A stretch of 64,000 nucleotides of DNA from Neobacillus sp. DY30. GTDB taxonomy: Bacteria > Bacillota > Bacilli > Bacillales > Cytobacillaceae. Below the pieces are notes generated by a model. It was given only the letters and a program-made list of their open reading frames with translations, searched no databases and was not told the origin of the DNA. The translations under genes were made by a program, and so were the position numbers. The stretch spans positions 4,036,001 through 4,100,000 of the forward strand of contig NZ_CP126093.1 of assembly GCF_030123065.1 (NCBI RefSeq). Reading direction: 5' to 3'. The first letter of the stretch is position 1. The number at the start of each line of letters is the position of its first letter. Positions 35,224 to 44,107 of the stretch are shown piece after piece.

Positions 35224-35832
35224 CTATTTCCTAATAATATCGAACGTTTTACCTAATGGATTGGTATAAGTATTCCCAGCCATTCTCCCTATCGGCTGCA
35301 GTTTTAAGGTATCTATTCTCCCATTCTGGAATAATTGATCATCAACATGTATGTTCACTACTTTCCCTATTACTAGACTCCCTCCGCCCGGTTTGTCGCC
35401 AAAATCTAACACTTGATAGAGTTCACACTCTAAATGAACGAGAGATTCCTTAATACGAGGGACTTTCACCCTAAGACCAGGTTCTTTTGTAAAACCCGCT
35501 TCGTCAAGTTCATCCACATCTGGAGGAAATTCGACCGCACAATCGTTCATCTGTTTCGCCATATTTTCACTAACGATATTAATCACAAATTGCTTTGTTT
35601 TTTCTATGTTTACAAGTGTGTCTTTTTTTGCTCCGTCACTCCCCCTTCTCATTGGGGAAAAACAAATCAGCATAGGGTCAGCGCATATCGCAGTAAAAAA
35701 ACTAAAGGGAGCCGCATTGGCATTTCCATCTTCATCCATAGTTGACACAAAAGCGATTGGACGAGGCAAAATTGAGCCAATGAGCAGCTTATAGGCGTCT
35801 CTCCATTCGAGTGTATCTGGTGACACTTCCAT
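35224..35832 (-). CDS. Flavin reductase-like FMN-binding protein in homogentisate operon
   Basis: 202 residues, flavin reductase (DIM6/NtaB) family: LIGSILPRPIAFVSTMDEDG and NAAPFSFFTAICADP are the FMN-binding region, and KDTLVNIEKTKQFVIN follows. Proteins of this group are either NAD(P)H:flavin reductases or simply FMN-binding proteins. In this operon its role is unclear; no partner flavin-dependent monooxygenase is present, and the maleylacetoacetate isomerase expected here is missing. Start at ATG 35832, after GAGAGGTG; a GTG three codons upstream overlaps it. Confidence 0.82.
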   Translation of the reverse strand: MEVSPDTLEWRDAYKLLIGSILPRPIAFVSTMDEDGNANAAPFSFFTAICADPMLICFSPMRRGSDGAKKDTLVNIEKTKQFVINIVSENMAKQMNDCAVEFPPDVDELDEAGFTKEPGLRVKVPRIKESLVHLECELYQVLDFGDKPGGGSLVIGKVVNIHVDDQLFQNGRIDTLKLQPIGRMAGNTYTNPLGKTFDIIRK

Positions 35833-35860
35833 TCTAAACACCTCTCTTCTTTAAACTCTT

Positions 35861-35888
35861 AAAAAAAGGGAGAATCTTCTCCCTTTCC
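35861..35888 (-). terminator. Terminator after hppD
   Basis: Minus-strand AAAGGGAGAA-GA-TTCTCCCTTT followed by T7, between hppD and the three-gene hmgA operon. Confidence 0.85.
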
Positions 35889-35890
35889 TC

Positions 35891-37006
35891 TTATAAGTTA
35901 CCTCTTCGAGCCTGTTCTCTTTCAATAGATTCAAATAAGGCTTTAAAGTTACCTTCACCAAATCCTCGCGCACCTTTACGCTGGATGATTTCGATGAATA
36001 ATGTAGGTCTATCGACTATAGGCTTGGTGAATATTTGCAGCAAGTAGCCTTCATCATCACGATCGACCAATATATTTAATTCTCGGAGCTTCTCAATTTC
36101 TTCATCAATTTTGCCGATTCGCTGCCCTAAATCCTCATAATAGGCAGCCGGTGTATTGAGGAACTCAACTCCATTCTTTTTCAAGGTGGAAACAGTTGAG
36201 ACGATATCCTCTGTTAGAATTGCAAGGTGCTGTACCCCAGGACCATTATAGAATTCTAAATACTCTTGAATTTGTGATTTACGTTTCCCTTCTGCTGGTT
36301 CGTTAATTGGGAACTTAATTCTACCTCCATTATGCATAACTTTCGACATTAACGCGGAATACTCAGTCGTAATATCTTTATCTGTAAAATGCTTCATCTC
36401 TACGAATCCCATTACTTTAGAATAATATTCGACCCATTCTTCCATACTCTCCACGTTACCGACCACATGATCAAAACCAATTAATCCAGCATCCTCAATT
36501 GGAAGGTAAACAGAATACGGCTGGTAGCCCGGCATGAAAACACCTTGATAATTCTTGCGTTCTACTAACGTATGGATGGTATCTCCATATGTACCGAGAA
36601 CGGCTTTTTTAATGGTACCCTTATCATCTTTTAGCTCAAATGGCGGTACTAGGGCAATGCCGCCACGTTCAACTGCAGCATTAAATGCCTTATCAACATC
36701 ATCAACTAATAGTGCAACATCTTTAACACCATCACCATGATTTTTTACAAACTGGGCAGCGCCTGTACCTTCTTTATAGGAACCTGTGAGGACTAAACGG
36801 ATATTCCTTTGTTGGAGGACATAGGAAACGGTTTCACGATTTCCTGTTTCAAGGCCAGAGTATGCTACCGGCTTAAACCCGAATGCTGTACAGAAAAAAT
36901 GACAGGCTTGTTTTGCATTACCTGTGTAAATTTCTATATAGTCGACATCCCTAACAGGAAAGAAATCGTTAACAAGTTCTTCGGCTTTTAAGCGTTTTTC
37001 TTTCAT
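35891..37006 (-). CDS. hppD: 4-Hydroxyphenylpyruvate dioxygenase
   Basis: 371 residues, two VOC-fold halves. The Fe(II) ligands in the C-terminal half are the His of GFDHVVGNV, the His of GVQHLAILT and the Glu of LFIEIIQRKG. The C-terminal GFGEGNFKALFESIE is the conserved lid helix. It converts 4-hydroxyphenylpyruvate to homogentisate, feeding hmgA. AGGAGG lies seven bases before the ATG. A large AT-rich palindrome just upstream may be its operator. It has its own terminator, although read-through into the hmgA operon is likely. Confidence 0.95.
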   Translation of the reverse strand: MKEKRLKAEELVNDFFPVRDVDYIEIYTGNAKQACHFFCTAFGFKPVAYSGLETGNRETVSYVLQQRNIRLVLTGSYKEGTGAAQFVKNHGDGVKDVALLVDDVDKAFNAAVERGGIALVPPFELKDDKGTIKKAVLGTYGDTIHTLVERKNYQGVFMPGYQPYSVYLPIEDAGLIGFDHVVGNVESMEEWVEYYSKVMGFVEMKHFTDKDITTEYSALMSKVMHNGGRIKFPINEPAEGKRKSQIQEYLEFYNGPGVQHLAILTEDIVSTVSTLKKNGVEFLNTPAAYYEDLGQRIGKIDEEIEKLRELNILVDRDDEGYLLQIFTKPIVDRPTLFIEIIQRKGARGFGEGNFKALFESIEREQARRGNL

Positions 37007-37029
37007 TTATATTCCTCCTATTATCTTTT

Positions 37030-37059
37030 AATTAATAATATTCAGAATATATATTAATT
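37030..37059. promoter_or_regulatory. AT-rich palindrome upstream of hppD
   Basis: Outer arms AATTAATA/TATTAATT surround an inner GAATAT-type dyad. It lies 24 bases upstream of the hppD ATG and near a possible promoter (TTGATG, 17, TTAATA, minus strand), so it is a candidate operator. Confidence 0.45.
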
Positions 37060-37143
37060 GATACTGACGTGTCCCATCAAGAGCAGGGGGTAAAGCAGTA
37101 ACGCTGTTGAGTAATAAAGATTTGTCAGTCCTTTTTACCAACG

Positions 37144-37347
37144 AACACCAGCGGTTTTCTTTTTCGAGCTAGTGGGGTATCTCCACTTTCCCCAACGCCT
37201 GCCTCTTTCCATTTTCGGGCAAGTGGGAGTTCTCCACCTTACCCGAACGCCAGCGTCTTTCCTTTTTCGGGAAAGTGGGGGCTCTCCACTTTCCCCAACG
37301 CCAGCCCTTTTCTTTTTTCAGGCATGTGGCTTCTCTCCACTATGCCA
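37144..37347. repeat. Tandem array of four hairpin repeats, about 51 bp
   Basis: Four units begin at about 37144, 37194, 37246 and 37297 (lengths 50, 52, 51, 51). Each has AACGCCAGC, a T/C-rich run, then an inverted repeat such as CGGGAAAGTGGGG/CTCCACTTTCCC. Copies differ at compensating positions in both hairpin arms (for example the unit-2 GGGCAAGTGG/CCACCTTACCC variant). There are no spacers and no open frame. Confidence 0.8.
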
Positions 37348-37361
37348 ATAACACACTAAAC

Positions 37362-37394
37362 AAAAAGAAACAGCCCCATAAAAAGGCTGTTTCT
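37362..37394 (-). terminator. Terminator after the DUF534-type ABC operon
   Basis: Minus-strand GAAACAGCC-TTTTTATGG-GGCTGTTTC followed by TTTTTG. Confidence 0.88.
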
Positions 37395-37402
37395 CCATTG
37401 TT

Positions 37403-38197
37403 TTATGACAATACCGCACGGTCGCTGGCCATTTGAACGCCGCGAATTCGTTTAAATTCTTCTAATAATCCCTCAATCGTTAGGTTTTTCTTGTTTTCAG
37501 CATCAACTTCTAAAATGATTTGACCTTTATCCATCATGATTAAGCGATTTCCGAGATCAATTGCTTGCTGCATATTATGGGTAACCATTAACGTTGTAAG
37601 CTGATATTTCCCAACAATCTCCCGCGTTAGGTTGGTAATTAATTCCGCTCTCGATGGGTCCAGTGCAGCCGTGTGCTCGTCAAGCAATAAAATAGAAGGT
37701 TCAGTGAATGTGGCCATTAACAGCGATAATGCCTGTCGTTCTCCTCCTGACAACAATCCTACCTTTGCACTTAAACGGTTCTCTAGTCCAAGGTGCAAGG
37801 ATTCAAGAACTTCTCGGAAATATTCACGTCTTTTTTTCGTGACACCTCTCCTGAAAGTTCTCGTTTTATTTCGGGAGTAGGCCATCGCCAAGTTTTCCTC
37901 AATCGTCATGCTGGGTGCAGTACCTGCCATTGGGTCCTGAAATACCCGTCCAATCATTTTTGATCGCTTATACTCTGACATGGTGGTTACATTTTTGCCA
38001 GCAATTTGGATTTCACCAACATCGGGTACTAATACCCCTGAAATAATATTCATTAATGTTGATTTCCCTGCACCGTTACTTCCGATAACCGTAACAAAAT
38101 CACCTGGTTTTAAAGTCAAATTAATATGATCAATTGCAATTTTTTCATCGGGAGTACCTTCATTAAAAATCTTATGAATCTGATTTAATTCAAGCAT
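37403..38197 (-). CDS. ABC transporter ATP-binding protein (TrpZ/COG1101 type)
   Basis: 264 residues. Walker A GSNGAGKST, signature LSGGERQALS, Walker B ILLLDEHTAALD (His instead of the usual Pro after Glu, a known feature of this subgroup), and the His switch in VTHNMQQAI. It powers the adjacent permease and overlaps its end by eight bases. In Firmicutes this trio is linked to tryptophan, tyrosine or other amino-acid uptake; proximity to hppD/hmgA suits an aromatic amino acid (inference). Confidence 0.88.
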   Translation of the reverse strand: MLELNQIHKIFNEGTPDEKIAIDHINLTLKPGDFVTVIGSNGAGKSTLMNIISGVLVPDVGEIQIAGKNVTTMSEYKRSKMIGRVFQDPMAGTAPSMTIEENLAMAYSRNKTRTFRRGVTKKRREYFREVLESLHLGLENRLSAKVGLLSGGERQALSLLMATFTEPSILLLDEHTAALDPSRAELITNLTREIVGKYQLTTLMVTHNMQQAIDLGNRLIMMDKGQIILEVDAENKKNLTIEGLLEEFKRIRGVQMASDRAVLS

Positions 38198-39212
38198 GGT
38201 TCTCCCCCTTTGTCTCAGCCGTTGCCTGTAACATATTCAGCTTCTCTTGTCTTCTCCGCGCTTTACGCTTCTTTTCTTTAGAGTGATCAATCATTTTTGG
38301 TGCTGTTAAGGCAATGATAACAATTAATGCTGTAATTACCTTCATATCACCAGGATCTAGAAATTCCACCCTTAATGCAAGAGTAACCACAATACGATAG
38401 ATAATCGATCCTCCGATAACTGCAAGAGTAGCACGCGCAATCGATTTAGTACCAAACAATGCTTCACCGATAATAACAGAGGCTAAACCAATTACAATCA
38501 TCCCGATACCCATACCTACATCCGCAAATCCACCTTGCTGTGCTATTAATGCGCCTGAAAATGCAACCAAAGCATTGGATAACCCAAGTCCAAGAATGGT
38601 AAGAAGGTTCGTATTAGCAGAGAAACTGCGAATCATTTGTTTATTGTTACCGGTTGCTCTTACAGCAAGACCAATTTCCGTTTGTAAAAATAAATCGGTC
38701 AGCCATTTAATTACGAAGGTTACGATAATCATAAAAATTAGAATTCCCCATGTATCAGGAAGGCTTTCCCCAAGACCCACCATCGTTAACAAACCATTAA
38801 AAAAAGAATCTACTCCCATATTTTCGAAAATCCCACCGATTTGTGTGAAAGAAGTTTCCGTATTTAATAAGGGAATGTTTGATCTTCCCATTATTCTAAG
38901 ATTAATAGAATATAAGGCAATCATCATTAAAATACCGGAAAGCAAATTATTAATTTTCCCAAAGGTATGCAGCAGTCCTGTCATACAGCCTGCTGCAAAA
39001 CCTGCAAATAGTGCAAATATAGTGGCTAAAAACGGATTAACCCCGCCAGCTATCAAGACTGCTGACAAAGCTGCACCTGTTACAAAACTCCCATCTACCG
39101 TTAAATCCGGAAAATCCAGGATACGAAAGGAAAGATAGACGCCCAGTGCCATAATCGCGTAGATGATACCTGCTTCAAATGATCCAAATATGGCTATAAA
39201 CATTGAGATCAT
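38190..39212 (-). CDS. ABC transporter permease (TrpY/COG4120 type)
   Basis: 340 residues with eight to nine membrane segments in the branched-chain-amino-acid-permease-like fold (LSFRILDFPDLTVDGSFVTG, GLSNALVAFSGALIAQQGG, FGTKSIARATLAVIGG). It ends in a basic tail of about 40 residues rich in Lys/Arg. It lies between the binding-protein and ATPase genes, 98 bases after the former. The single permease presumably acts as a dimer. Confidence 0.88.
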   Translation of the reverse strand: MISMFIAIFGSFEAGIIYAIMALGVYLSFRILDFPDLTVDGSFVTGAALSAVLIAGGVNPFLATIFALFAGFAAGCMTGLLHTFGKINNLLSGILMMIALYSINLRIMGRSNIPLLNTETSFTQIGGIFENMGVDSFFNGLLTMVGLGESLPDTWGILIFMIIVTFVIKWLTDLFLQTEIGLAVRATGNNKQMIRSFSANTNLLTILGLGLSNALVAFSGALIAQQGGFADVGMGIGMIVIGLASVIIGEALFGTKSIARATLAVIGGSIIYRIVVTLALRVEFLDPGDMKVITALIVIIALTAPKMIDHSKEKKRKARRRQEKLNMLQATAETKGENHA

Positions 39213-39310
39213 CCTTTCTTTAAGTCTTTGTTCTAATTGAATAAGATCCTAATGTAGTGATGAAGGAGTCAACCATGTTAGCGGCTGACTCCCAGCTTTA
39301 AAACTGTTTA

Positions 39311-40306
39311 TTATTCCCCTTCGTAAAACTCACCAAGGTTTTTCCATTCCTCTTTCACTTTAAGCCCCTGTTCTTCTGCAGCTTTCTTATTAATAACAAG
39401 CGTTAAGCTGCTTGGCAATTCTACTGGAATTTCAGAAGGCTTCTTATTCCCGCTTAAAATTTCAGCCGCCATTAAACCTGATTGATAGCCAATATCGAAA
39501 TATTCAAAGCCACTCGCAGCAACTGCACCTTTTTTCATCGAATCTAACTCACCAACAAATAAAGGGATTTTTTTGCTGTTTGCAACTGAAATAACAGACT
39601 CAAGAGCAGAAACAACCGTATTATCTGTTGGAATATAGATAGCATCAACACGACCCACTAAGGATTCAGCAGCCTGCTTTACTTCAGCAGAGGTAGAGAC
39701 AGACACTTCCACTAGCTTAGCACCTTTATCTTCAGCTAATTTTTTCACTTCTTCCACTTGTACGATAGAGTTCTGTTCACCAGAATTATAGATAACACCA
39801 ATTTTTTTCGCTTTTACTTCTTCTGTAATAAAGTTTATCGTTTTTGCTGTTCCATCAGGATGGTTATCGGTTGTACCAGTGATATTTTCACCCGGCTGAT
39901 CAAATGACTTTACTAATTCAGCACCCACAGGGTCCGTTACAGAAGTAAAAATAATTGGGATCTCCTTCGTAGCATTTAATGCACCTGTTGCACTTGGAGT
40001 TGCATTAGCAAAAATAAGATCGACTTTATCCCCAACAAAATTATTAGAAATCGTTTGAACATTTGCCGATTCACCTTGAGCATTTTGCTCGTCATACTTA
40101 ACATTAATACCTTTATCCTTTAATGCCTTTTTAAATCCTTCAGTTGCGGCATCCAATGATGGATGTGTAGCATATTGGGATATCCCAATTTTAAATACCT
40201 TTTCCCCTTCTTTTTCTGTTCCCCCAGCTGATTCTTTGCTGCCGCACCCAGCAAGCATTATCATTCCTGCCAAGGCAAAAGACAATGCCTTTACACCCTT
40301 TTTCAT
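39311..40306 (-). CDS. ABC transporter substrate-binding lipoprotein (DUF534/TrpX type)
   Basis: 331 residues. Signal peptide with lipobox IMLAGCGS. The mature part is the PF04392 (DUF534) fold: KIGISQYATHPSLDAATEGF, FANATPSATGAL, FTSVTDPVGAELV and YNSGEQNSIVQVE are typical. Known ligands in the family are tryptophan and other amino acids or nucleosides. AGGGGG lies eight bases before the ATG, and a good promoter sits 60 bases upstream. The leader is too short to hold a T-box. Confidence 0.9.
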   Translation of the reverse strand: MKKGVKALSFALAGMIMLAGCGSKESAGGTEKEGEKVFKIGISQYATHPSLDAATEGFKKALKDKGINVKYDEQNAQGESANVQTISNNFVGDKVDLIFANATPSATGALNATKEIPIIFTSVTDPVGAELVKSFDQPGENITGTTDNHPDGTAKTINFITEEVKAKKIGVIYNSGEQNSIVQVEEVKKLAEDKGAKLVEVSVSTSAEVKQAAESLVGRVDAIYIPTDNTVVSALESVISVANSKKIPLFVGELDSMKKGAVAASGFEYFDIGYQSGLMAAEILSGNKKPSEIPVELPSSLTLVINKKAAEEQGLKVKEEWKNLGEFYEGE

Positions 40307-40367
40307 GTTTACATCCCCCTAATACCTGTTTTATAATTTTTTAAAAATTTATTATATTATAAAAGTT

Positions 40368-40396
40368 ATTCTAGTATTTTTTTAGATTAAAAGCAA
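40368..40396 (-). promoter_or_regulatory. SigA-type promoter of DUF534 ABC operon
   Basis: Minus-strand TTGCTT (40391-40396), 17-base spacer, TAGAAT (40368-40373); expected start near 40361, giving a leader of about 55 bases. Confidence 0.65.
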
Positions 40397-40457
40397 TAGA
40401 ATTCCCTAAAAATTATTTTCCGCTTTAAAGCGACAAATTTTTCAACTATTCTAAAAA

Positions 40458-40486
40458 AACAAAAAGCCCCCAGTAACGCGGGAGCT
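40458..40486 (-). terminator. Terminator after the 48-residue gene
   Basis: Minus-strand AGCTCCC-GCGTTACT-GGGGGCT followed by T5GT7. Confidence 0.85.
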
Positions 40487-40508
40487 TAGCGGTAACCTAT
40501 TCAATTAT

Positions 40509-40655
40509 CTAGTTAATAATATTTATCTTCCAATCCTGTGTCTGCTCTAATAATTTATCGATTTCTATTGTTTTCAACTTATTTATGCATTTCTCAGATG
40601 TTAGATTTGCAGTTTTCTCTAGCAGCTTATCGATATCAATCATAATAGTTCCCAT
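40509..40655 (-). CDS. 48-residue protein with an internal repeat
   Basis: ATG at 40655 with GGAGG six bases upstream and a terminator 23 bases after the stop. The product is small and carries two copies of an I-(D/E)-I-D-K-L-L-E-(K/Q)-T motif (residues 6-15 and 30-39). The two DNA copies differ at many third positions, so the repeat is maintained at protein level. One Cys (residue 23). No signal peptide; not recognised. The complete expression unit makes it a credible gene. Confidence 0.6.
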   Translation of the reverse strand: MGTIMIDIDKLLEKTANLTSEKCINKLKTIEIDKLLEQTQDWKINIIN

Positions 40656-40866
40656 ATCTAACCTCCATTGTATATTTACCAAAGTATTCGTACCCTAGTG
40701 GACATTTGTGGGGGTGAAACAAAAGAAAATCCAATGGACCTAGTCCCTATTATTGTTGTTAGAATAGGTATGCTAAAGTTTAATGATTATTCATCATTAA
40801 AAGTAGTTCATATAAAAATACAACTTTTTGTACAAACTAATCCTATATGGGAGGTGTAAGTTCAAA

Positions 40867-41118
40867 ATGAAATTGAAAATAGTGGTAAGTTTATCAATTT
40901 TTACATTGCTATTATCTGGTGCTTGGTTCCTGAATAAGCACCAAAATTATCATCAATTTAATGAGGTCGACTCTTATATCAATAACCAGAATATAGTTCC
41001 TATGAATAATGAGTTCACTCCGCTGAATACCAATGTAAGCAATGAGAACACTAATATCCAATGGAAAGTATATATGCCATTTAGACCAAGAGAATATGTT
41101 CGGATTATAGGCTATTAA
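40867..41118 (+). CDS. Small exported or membrane-anchored protein
   Basis: 83 residues. The N-terminus MKLKIVVSLSIFTLLLSGAW is a signal or anchor sequence; the rest is polar and Asn-rich (NNQNIVPMNNEFTPLNTNV) and ends with RPREYVRIIGY. No lipobox Cys. GGAGGTG lies about ten bases before the ATG at 40867. A strong shared terminator follows. Function unknown. Confidence 0.65.
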   Translation: MKLKIVVSLSIFTLLLSGAWFLNKHQNYHQFNEVDSYINNQNIVPMNNEFTPLNTNVSNENTNIQWKVYMPFRPREYVRIIGY

Positions 41119-41123
41119 TAAGA

Positions 41124-41159
41124 AAAGTGTTCCAAACATAATTCGGAACACTTTTTTTA
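41124..41159. terminator. Bidirectional terminator at end of mrp operon
   Basis: AAAAGTGTTCC-AAACATAATT-CGGAACACTTTTTTT; it serves the small plus-strand gene and the convergent mrpG. Confidence 0.9.
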
Positions 41160-41165
41160 TTGTTA

Positions 41166-41534
41166 TTAGTCAACAGATGATTTCTCCATTACCTTGTTAT
41201 TATATTCTTTCAAGTCGTCTCTTACACTCTTGTCCCAAAGTTTTATTCCTGAATTATAGGCAGCCCTGTTAATTAAATGACCAGCAATCGGAGAAGTCAT
41301 AAAAAGGAAAATAATTCCTAAGATTAGCCTCGAATTAAAATGACCTTCCAGAGCAAAAAAGTATAAAAATGTTCCCAATAGAATTGACATTACTCCAAGT
41401 GTAGCAGCTTTGGAGGCCGCATGATTTCTCGTATAAACATCTGGGAGTCTTATCACGCCAATAGTAGCAATTAGGCAAAATAGGGATCCAACTAAGATAA
41501 AGAATCCAATGAGAAAATCAATGATTACGCTCAC
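41166..41534 (-). CDS. mrpG: Na+/H+ antiporter subunit MrpG
   Basis: About 122 residues, three membrane segments, PhaG/MnhG family (GVIRLPDVYTRNHAASKAATLG is the signature). A GTG start at 41534 is chosen because it yields the standard N-terminus SVIIDFLIGFFILVG; it lies inside the end of mrpF, so translation is coupled. It is a small essential subunit of the heteromeric Mrp complex in the cytoplasmic membrane. Confidence 0.9.
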   Translation of the reverse strand: MSVIIDFLIGFFILVGSLFCLIATIGVIRLPDVYTRNHAASKAATLGVMSILLGTFLYFFALEGHFNSRLILGIIFLFMTSPIAGHLINRAAYNSGIKLWDKSVRDDLKEYNNKVMEKSSVD

Positions 41535-41802
41535 GTTCGATAATAACCCCCTTTTCCAAATACTTAGCAAACGCCACTGTTCCAATAAAGGCAAGAATAC
41601 CGATTAAAAGAATGATTTCGAGAAAAGCATGAGAGTCTAAAACGACTGATATCAATGCTGTAATGGCAACAAGATTCACACCCATTGCATCCAATGCAAT
41701 CACTCGGTCAGCGACACTGGGACCTTTTATTACCCGATAAATTAATCCAAGCATCGCGATGGAGCAGAATAACAAAGCTATTCGAATAATAATTTCTATC
41801 AT
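41518..41802 (-). CDS. mrpF: Na+/H+ antiporter subunit MrpF
   Basis: 94 residues, three membrane segments, MnhF/PhaF family (IKGPSVADRVIALDAMGVNLVA). In B. subtilis MrpF also gives bile-salt and Na+ efflux phenotypes. It overlaps mrpE by one base (ATGA-type junction) and mrpG at its end. Confidence 0.93.
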   Translation of the reverse strand: MIEIIIRIALLFCSIAMLGLIYRVIKGPSVADRVIALDAMGVNLVAITALISVVLDSHAFLEIILLIGILAFIGTVAFAKYLEKGVIIERERNH

Positions 41803-42278
41803 TACCTGCTCACCTCCAAAATAGCTTTTTCAAAGGAATTCTTAATACTATTGATCTCGTCTTCGACTTCCCCAATATTCATCGCATGAATAAAAAGCGT
41901 TTTATTATCGTCTGAAACATCAATCACTAATGTACCTGGCGTTAATGTTATTAAACTTGAGAGTAAAGTGATTTGCCAATCTTTCGTAAGCTCTGTGTCC
42001 ATTGAAAAAATAGCTGGCCTCATATCTAATTTAGGTTTTAAAACAATCTTTACAATGGCTATATTGGACAAGATTAATTCCTTAATAAAAATAAAGATCA
42101 GCTTTATAAAAGACCATAATCGAAATAAATAAAAACGGCCATGGAAGTAACGTCGCAGCACAAATATGACAAGGAGTCCAAAAATATATCCTTTTATAAA
42201 ACTAACGGGATCATAGGAAACCTTAATAAACATCCATAATAGGGCTAATACCACATTCAATAAAATTTGAAATGCCAA
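41802..42278 (-). CDS. mrpE: Na+/H+ antiporter subunit MrpE
   Basis: 158 residues, MnhE/PhaE family; two N-terminal membrane segments and a cytosolic domain with TLTPGTLVIDVSDDNKTLFIHAM, the family signature. It supports assembly of the complex. It begins seven bases after mrpD. Confidence 0.93.
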   Translation of the reverse strand: MAFQILLNVVLALLWMFIKVSYDPVSFIKGYIFGLLVIFVLRRYFHGRFYLFRLWSFIKLIFIFIKELILSNIAIVKIVLKPKLDMRPAIFSMDTELTKDWQITLLSSLITLTPGTLVIDVSDDNKTLFIHAMNIGEVEDEINSIKNSFEKAILEVSR

Positions 42279-42285
42279 AACTTAT

Positions 42286-43773
42286 TCACTCCTTTAAGAC
42301 AGCATTAATATAGATATCGGGATCTAATAAAGTTTCGGCTGCCTGAGAAATATACGGCAATATGGATTCAGACCCAATTCCGTAAAGAGCAGAAATCATT
42401 ACTAATATAACTGGAGCAATAAGCAATTGTTTGACAGGTGCTTTTTCCTCACCATTGTAAGTACGGTCCTTCCCCCAAAAACCGTTAATAAAGATTTTCA
42501 TAACCGAAAACAGAACGAGTAAACTAGACATTAAGACAATAAAAGCACCTGTAAAGCTTTCTCCCTCAAATCCTCCTTGCACAATAAGAAGCTTTCCAAC
42601 AAAGCCACTCAATGGCGGAATCCCTGCAAGAGCTAAGGCAGCAATAAAGAACGTCCAACCAAGGCCTGGATAACGGGTAATTAATCCGCTAAAATTTCTT
42701 AACTTGCTAGTCCCCGTAATTGAAATGACAATCCCTATTAGTAGAAATAATGCTGCTTTAATAAACATATCATGAATTAAATAGTAAACTGCACCTGATA
42801 TTGAAGCTGTATTCAAAACAGAAACCCCAAAAAGAATCACACCTACAGCGATAATAATATTATAAATAATAATATTCTTGATGTCCCAGTAAGCAATGGC
42901 ACCAATAACACCGAACACAATGGACAGAATTGCTAGAACCGAAAGAATACCAAAAGCATCCATATCATGATAAAAGAAAAGCGTATAGGTTCTTGTAATT
43001 GAATAAACTCCGACTTTTGTCAATAAAGCACCAAAAATTGCTAATACAGGGGCAGGTGGTGCGTAATAAGATCCCGGCATCCAAAAGTAGAGTGGGAAAA
43101 TGGCTCCTTTTAATCCAAAAACAATTAAAAACAACACAGCAATCACAGTTAATATTCCTGGCATCCCATTTGCACTAACTTCATTGATTCGACTGGAAAT
43201 ATGAGCCATATTTAACGTACCAATGACGGAATATAAGTAGGCAACCGCAACAACAAATAATGCAGATGATATTACATTGACGAGTAAATATTTAATGGAT
43301 TCTCTTAGTTGTATCTTAGTTCCTCCTAGTACTAACAAAACATAGGAAGACATAAGCATAACCTCAAAAAACACAAAAAGATTAAAGACATCTCCTGTTG
43401 TAAAAGCACCGTTCACACCAACTAATAAAAAGTTAAATACAGCATAATAGTAATACTTTTCACGTTCTACTCCAATCGAATTAAAGGAGTAAAGTAAACA
43501 AACAAACGCAATAAGGCTGGTTGTAAGTACTAATAGTGCTGAAAACATGTCAGATACTAACGTAATCCCAAATGGAGCGTCCCAGCTGCTGACATTTAGG
43601 GACTGAACCCCATCCGTCCGTACCTTTTGTACAATTCCCCAGCCCGCAATAATCGTACTTAATGAGGAGATGATTGCTACAACTCGCTGAGCCTTGATAC
43701 TTTTATTCAAAAATATCAATAACACCCCAGTAAACAAGGGGATTAATATAGGTAAAATGATTAAATTAGTCAT
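42286..43773 (-). CDS. mrpD: Na+/H+ antiporter subunit MrpD
   Basis: 495 residues, about 14 membrane segments, related to complex I subunit NuoM/NuoN (proton_antipo_M domain, with the conserved Glu of [17 protein letters not shown] and Lys residues such as [16 protein letters not shown]). It is a proton-translocating core subunit. It overlaps mrpC by eight bases. Confidence 0.95.
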   Translation of the reverse strand: MTNLIILPILIPLFTGVLLIFLNKSIKAQRVVAIISSLSTIIAGWGIVQKVRTDGVQSLNVSSWDAPFGITLVSDMFSALLVLTTSLIAFVCLLYSFNSIGVEREKYYYYAVFNFLLVGVNGAFTTGDVFNLFVFFEVMLMSSYVLLVLGGTKIQLRESIKYLLVNVISSALFVVAVAYLYSVIGTLNMAHISSRINEVSANGMPGILTVIAVLFLIVFGLKGAIFPLYFWMPGSYYAPPAPVLAIFGALLTKVGVYSITRTYTLFFYHDMDAFGILSVLAILSIVFGVIGAIAYWDIKNIIIYNIIIAVGVILFGVSVLNTASISGAVYYLIHDMFIKAALFLLIGIVISITGTSKLRNFSGLITRYPGLGWTFFIAALALAGIPPLSGFVGKLLIVQGGFEGESFTGAFIVLMSSLLVLFSVMKIFINGFWGKDRTYNGEEKAPVKQLLIAPVILVMISALYGIGSESILPYISQAAETLLDPDIYINAVLKE

Positions 43774-44107
43774 CTTTCTCAGTTCCCCTCATTTCTTCTA
43801 GATTATCTGTCCCTAGTTCTTGGTAGGTTCGATAAGCCAATACTAGGAAAAAAGCTGTCACACCAAAGCTGATTACAATCGCTGTTAATATCAGCGCCTG
43901 AGGCAGAGGATCTGAATAGCTTTCCGCATTCCCTCCTAAAATAGGTGCGGCTCCCCTTTTTAGTCCACCCATGGTAAGAATAAGAAGATGGGCACCGTGG
44001 CTTAATAGTCCAGTTCCAACAATGATTCGTAACAGACTTTTCGACAGCATCAAATAGGTAGCTGTCATAAATAGAATACCAATTACAAATGCCATAAGAA
44101 TTTCCAT
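43766..44107 (-). CDS. mrpC: Na+/H+ antiporter subunit MrpC
   Basis: 113 residues, three membrane segments, NuoK-like ([35 protein letters not shown]). It overlaps mrpB by one base and mrpD by eight, so translation is coupled throughout. Confidence 0.95.
   Translation of the reverse strand: MEILMAFVIGILFMTATYLMLSKSLLRIIVGTGLLSHGAHLLILTMGGLKRGAAPILGGNAESYSDPLPQALILTAIVISFGVTAFFLVLAYRTYQELGTDNLEEMRGTEKDD

Noticed and set aside
38575..39138. 187-codon open frame on the plus strand
   Set aside because: It lies entirely antisense to the ABC permease, has no ribosome site and its protein looks like no family; a shadow of the real gene.
40307..40500. T-box leader for the DUF534 ABC operon
   Set aside because: No AGGGTGG-ACCGCG box was found, and the predicted promoter leaves a leader of only about 55 bases. 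The nearby hairpin terminates the 48-codon gene.
40668..40859. 63-codon open frame on the plus strand
   Set aside because: No ribosome site at suitable spacing for any start; it overlaps the promoter and ribosome site region of the following small exported protein gene.
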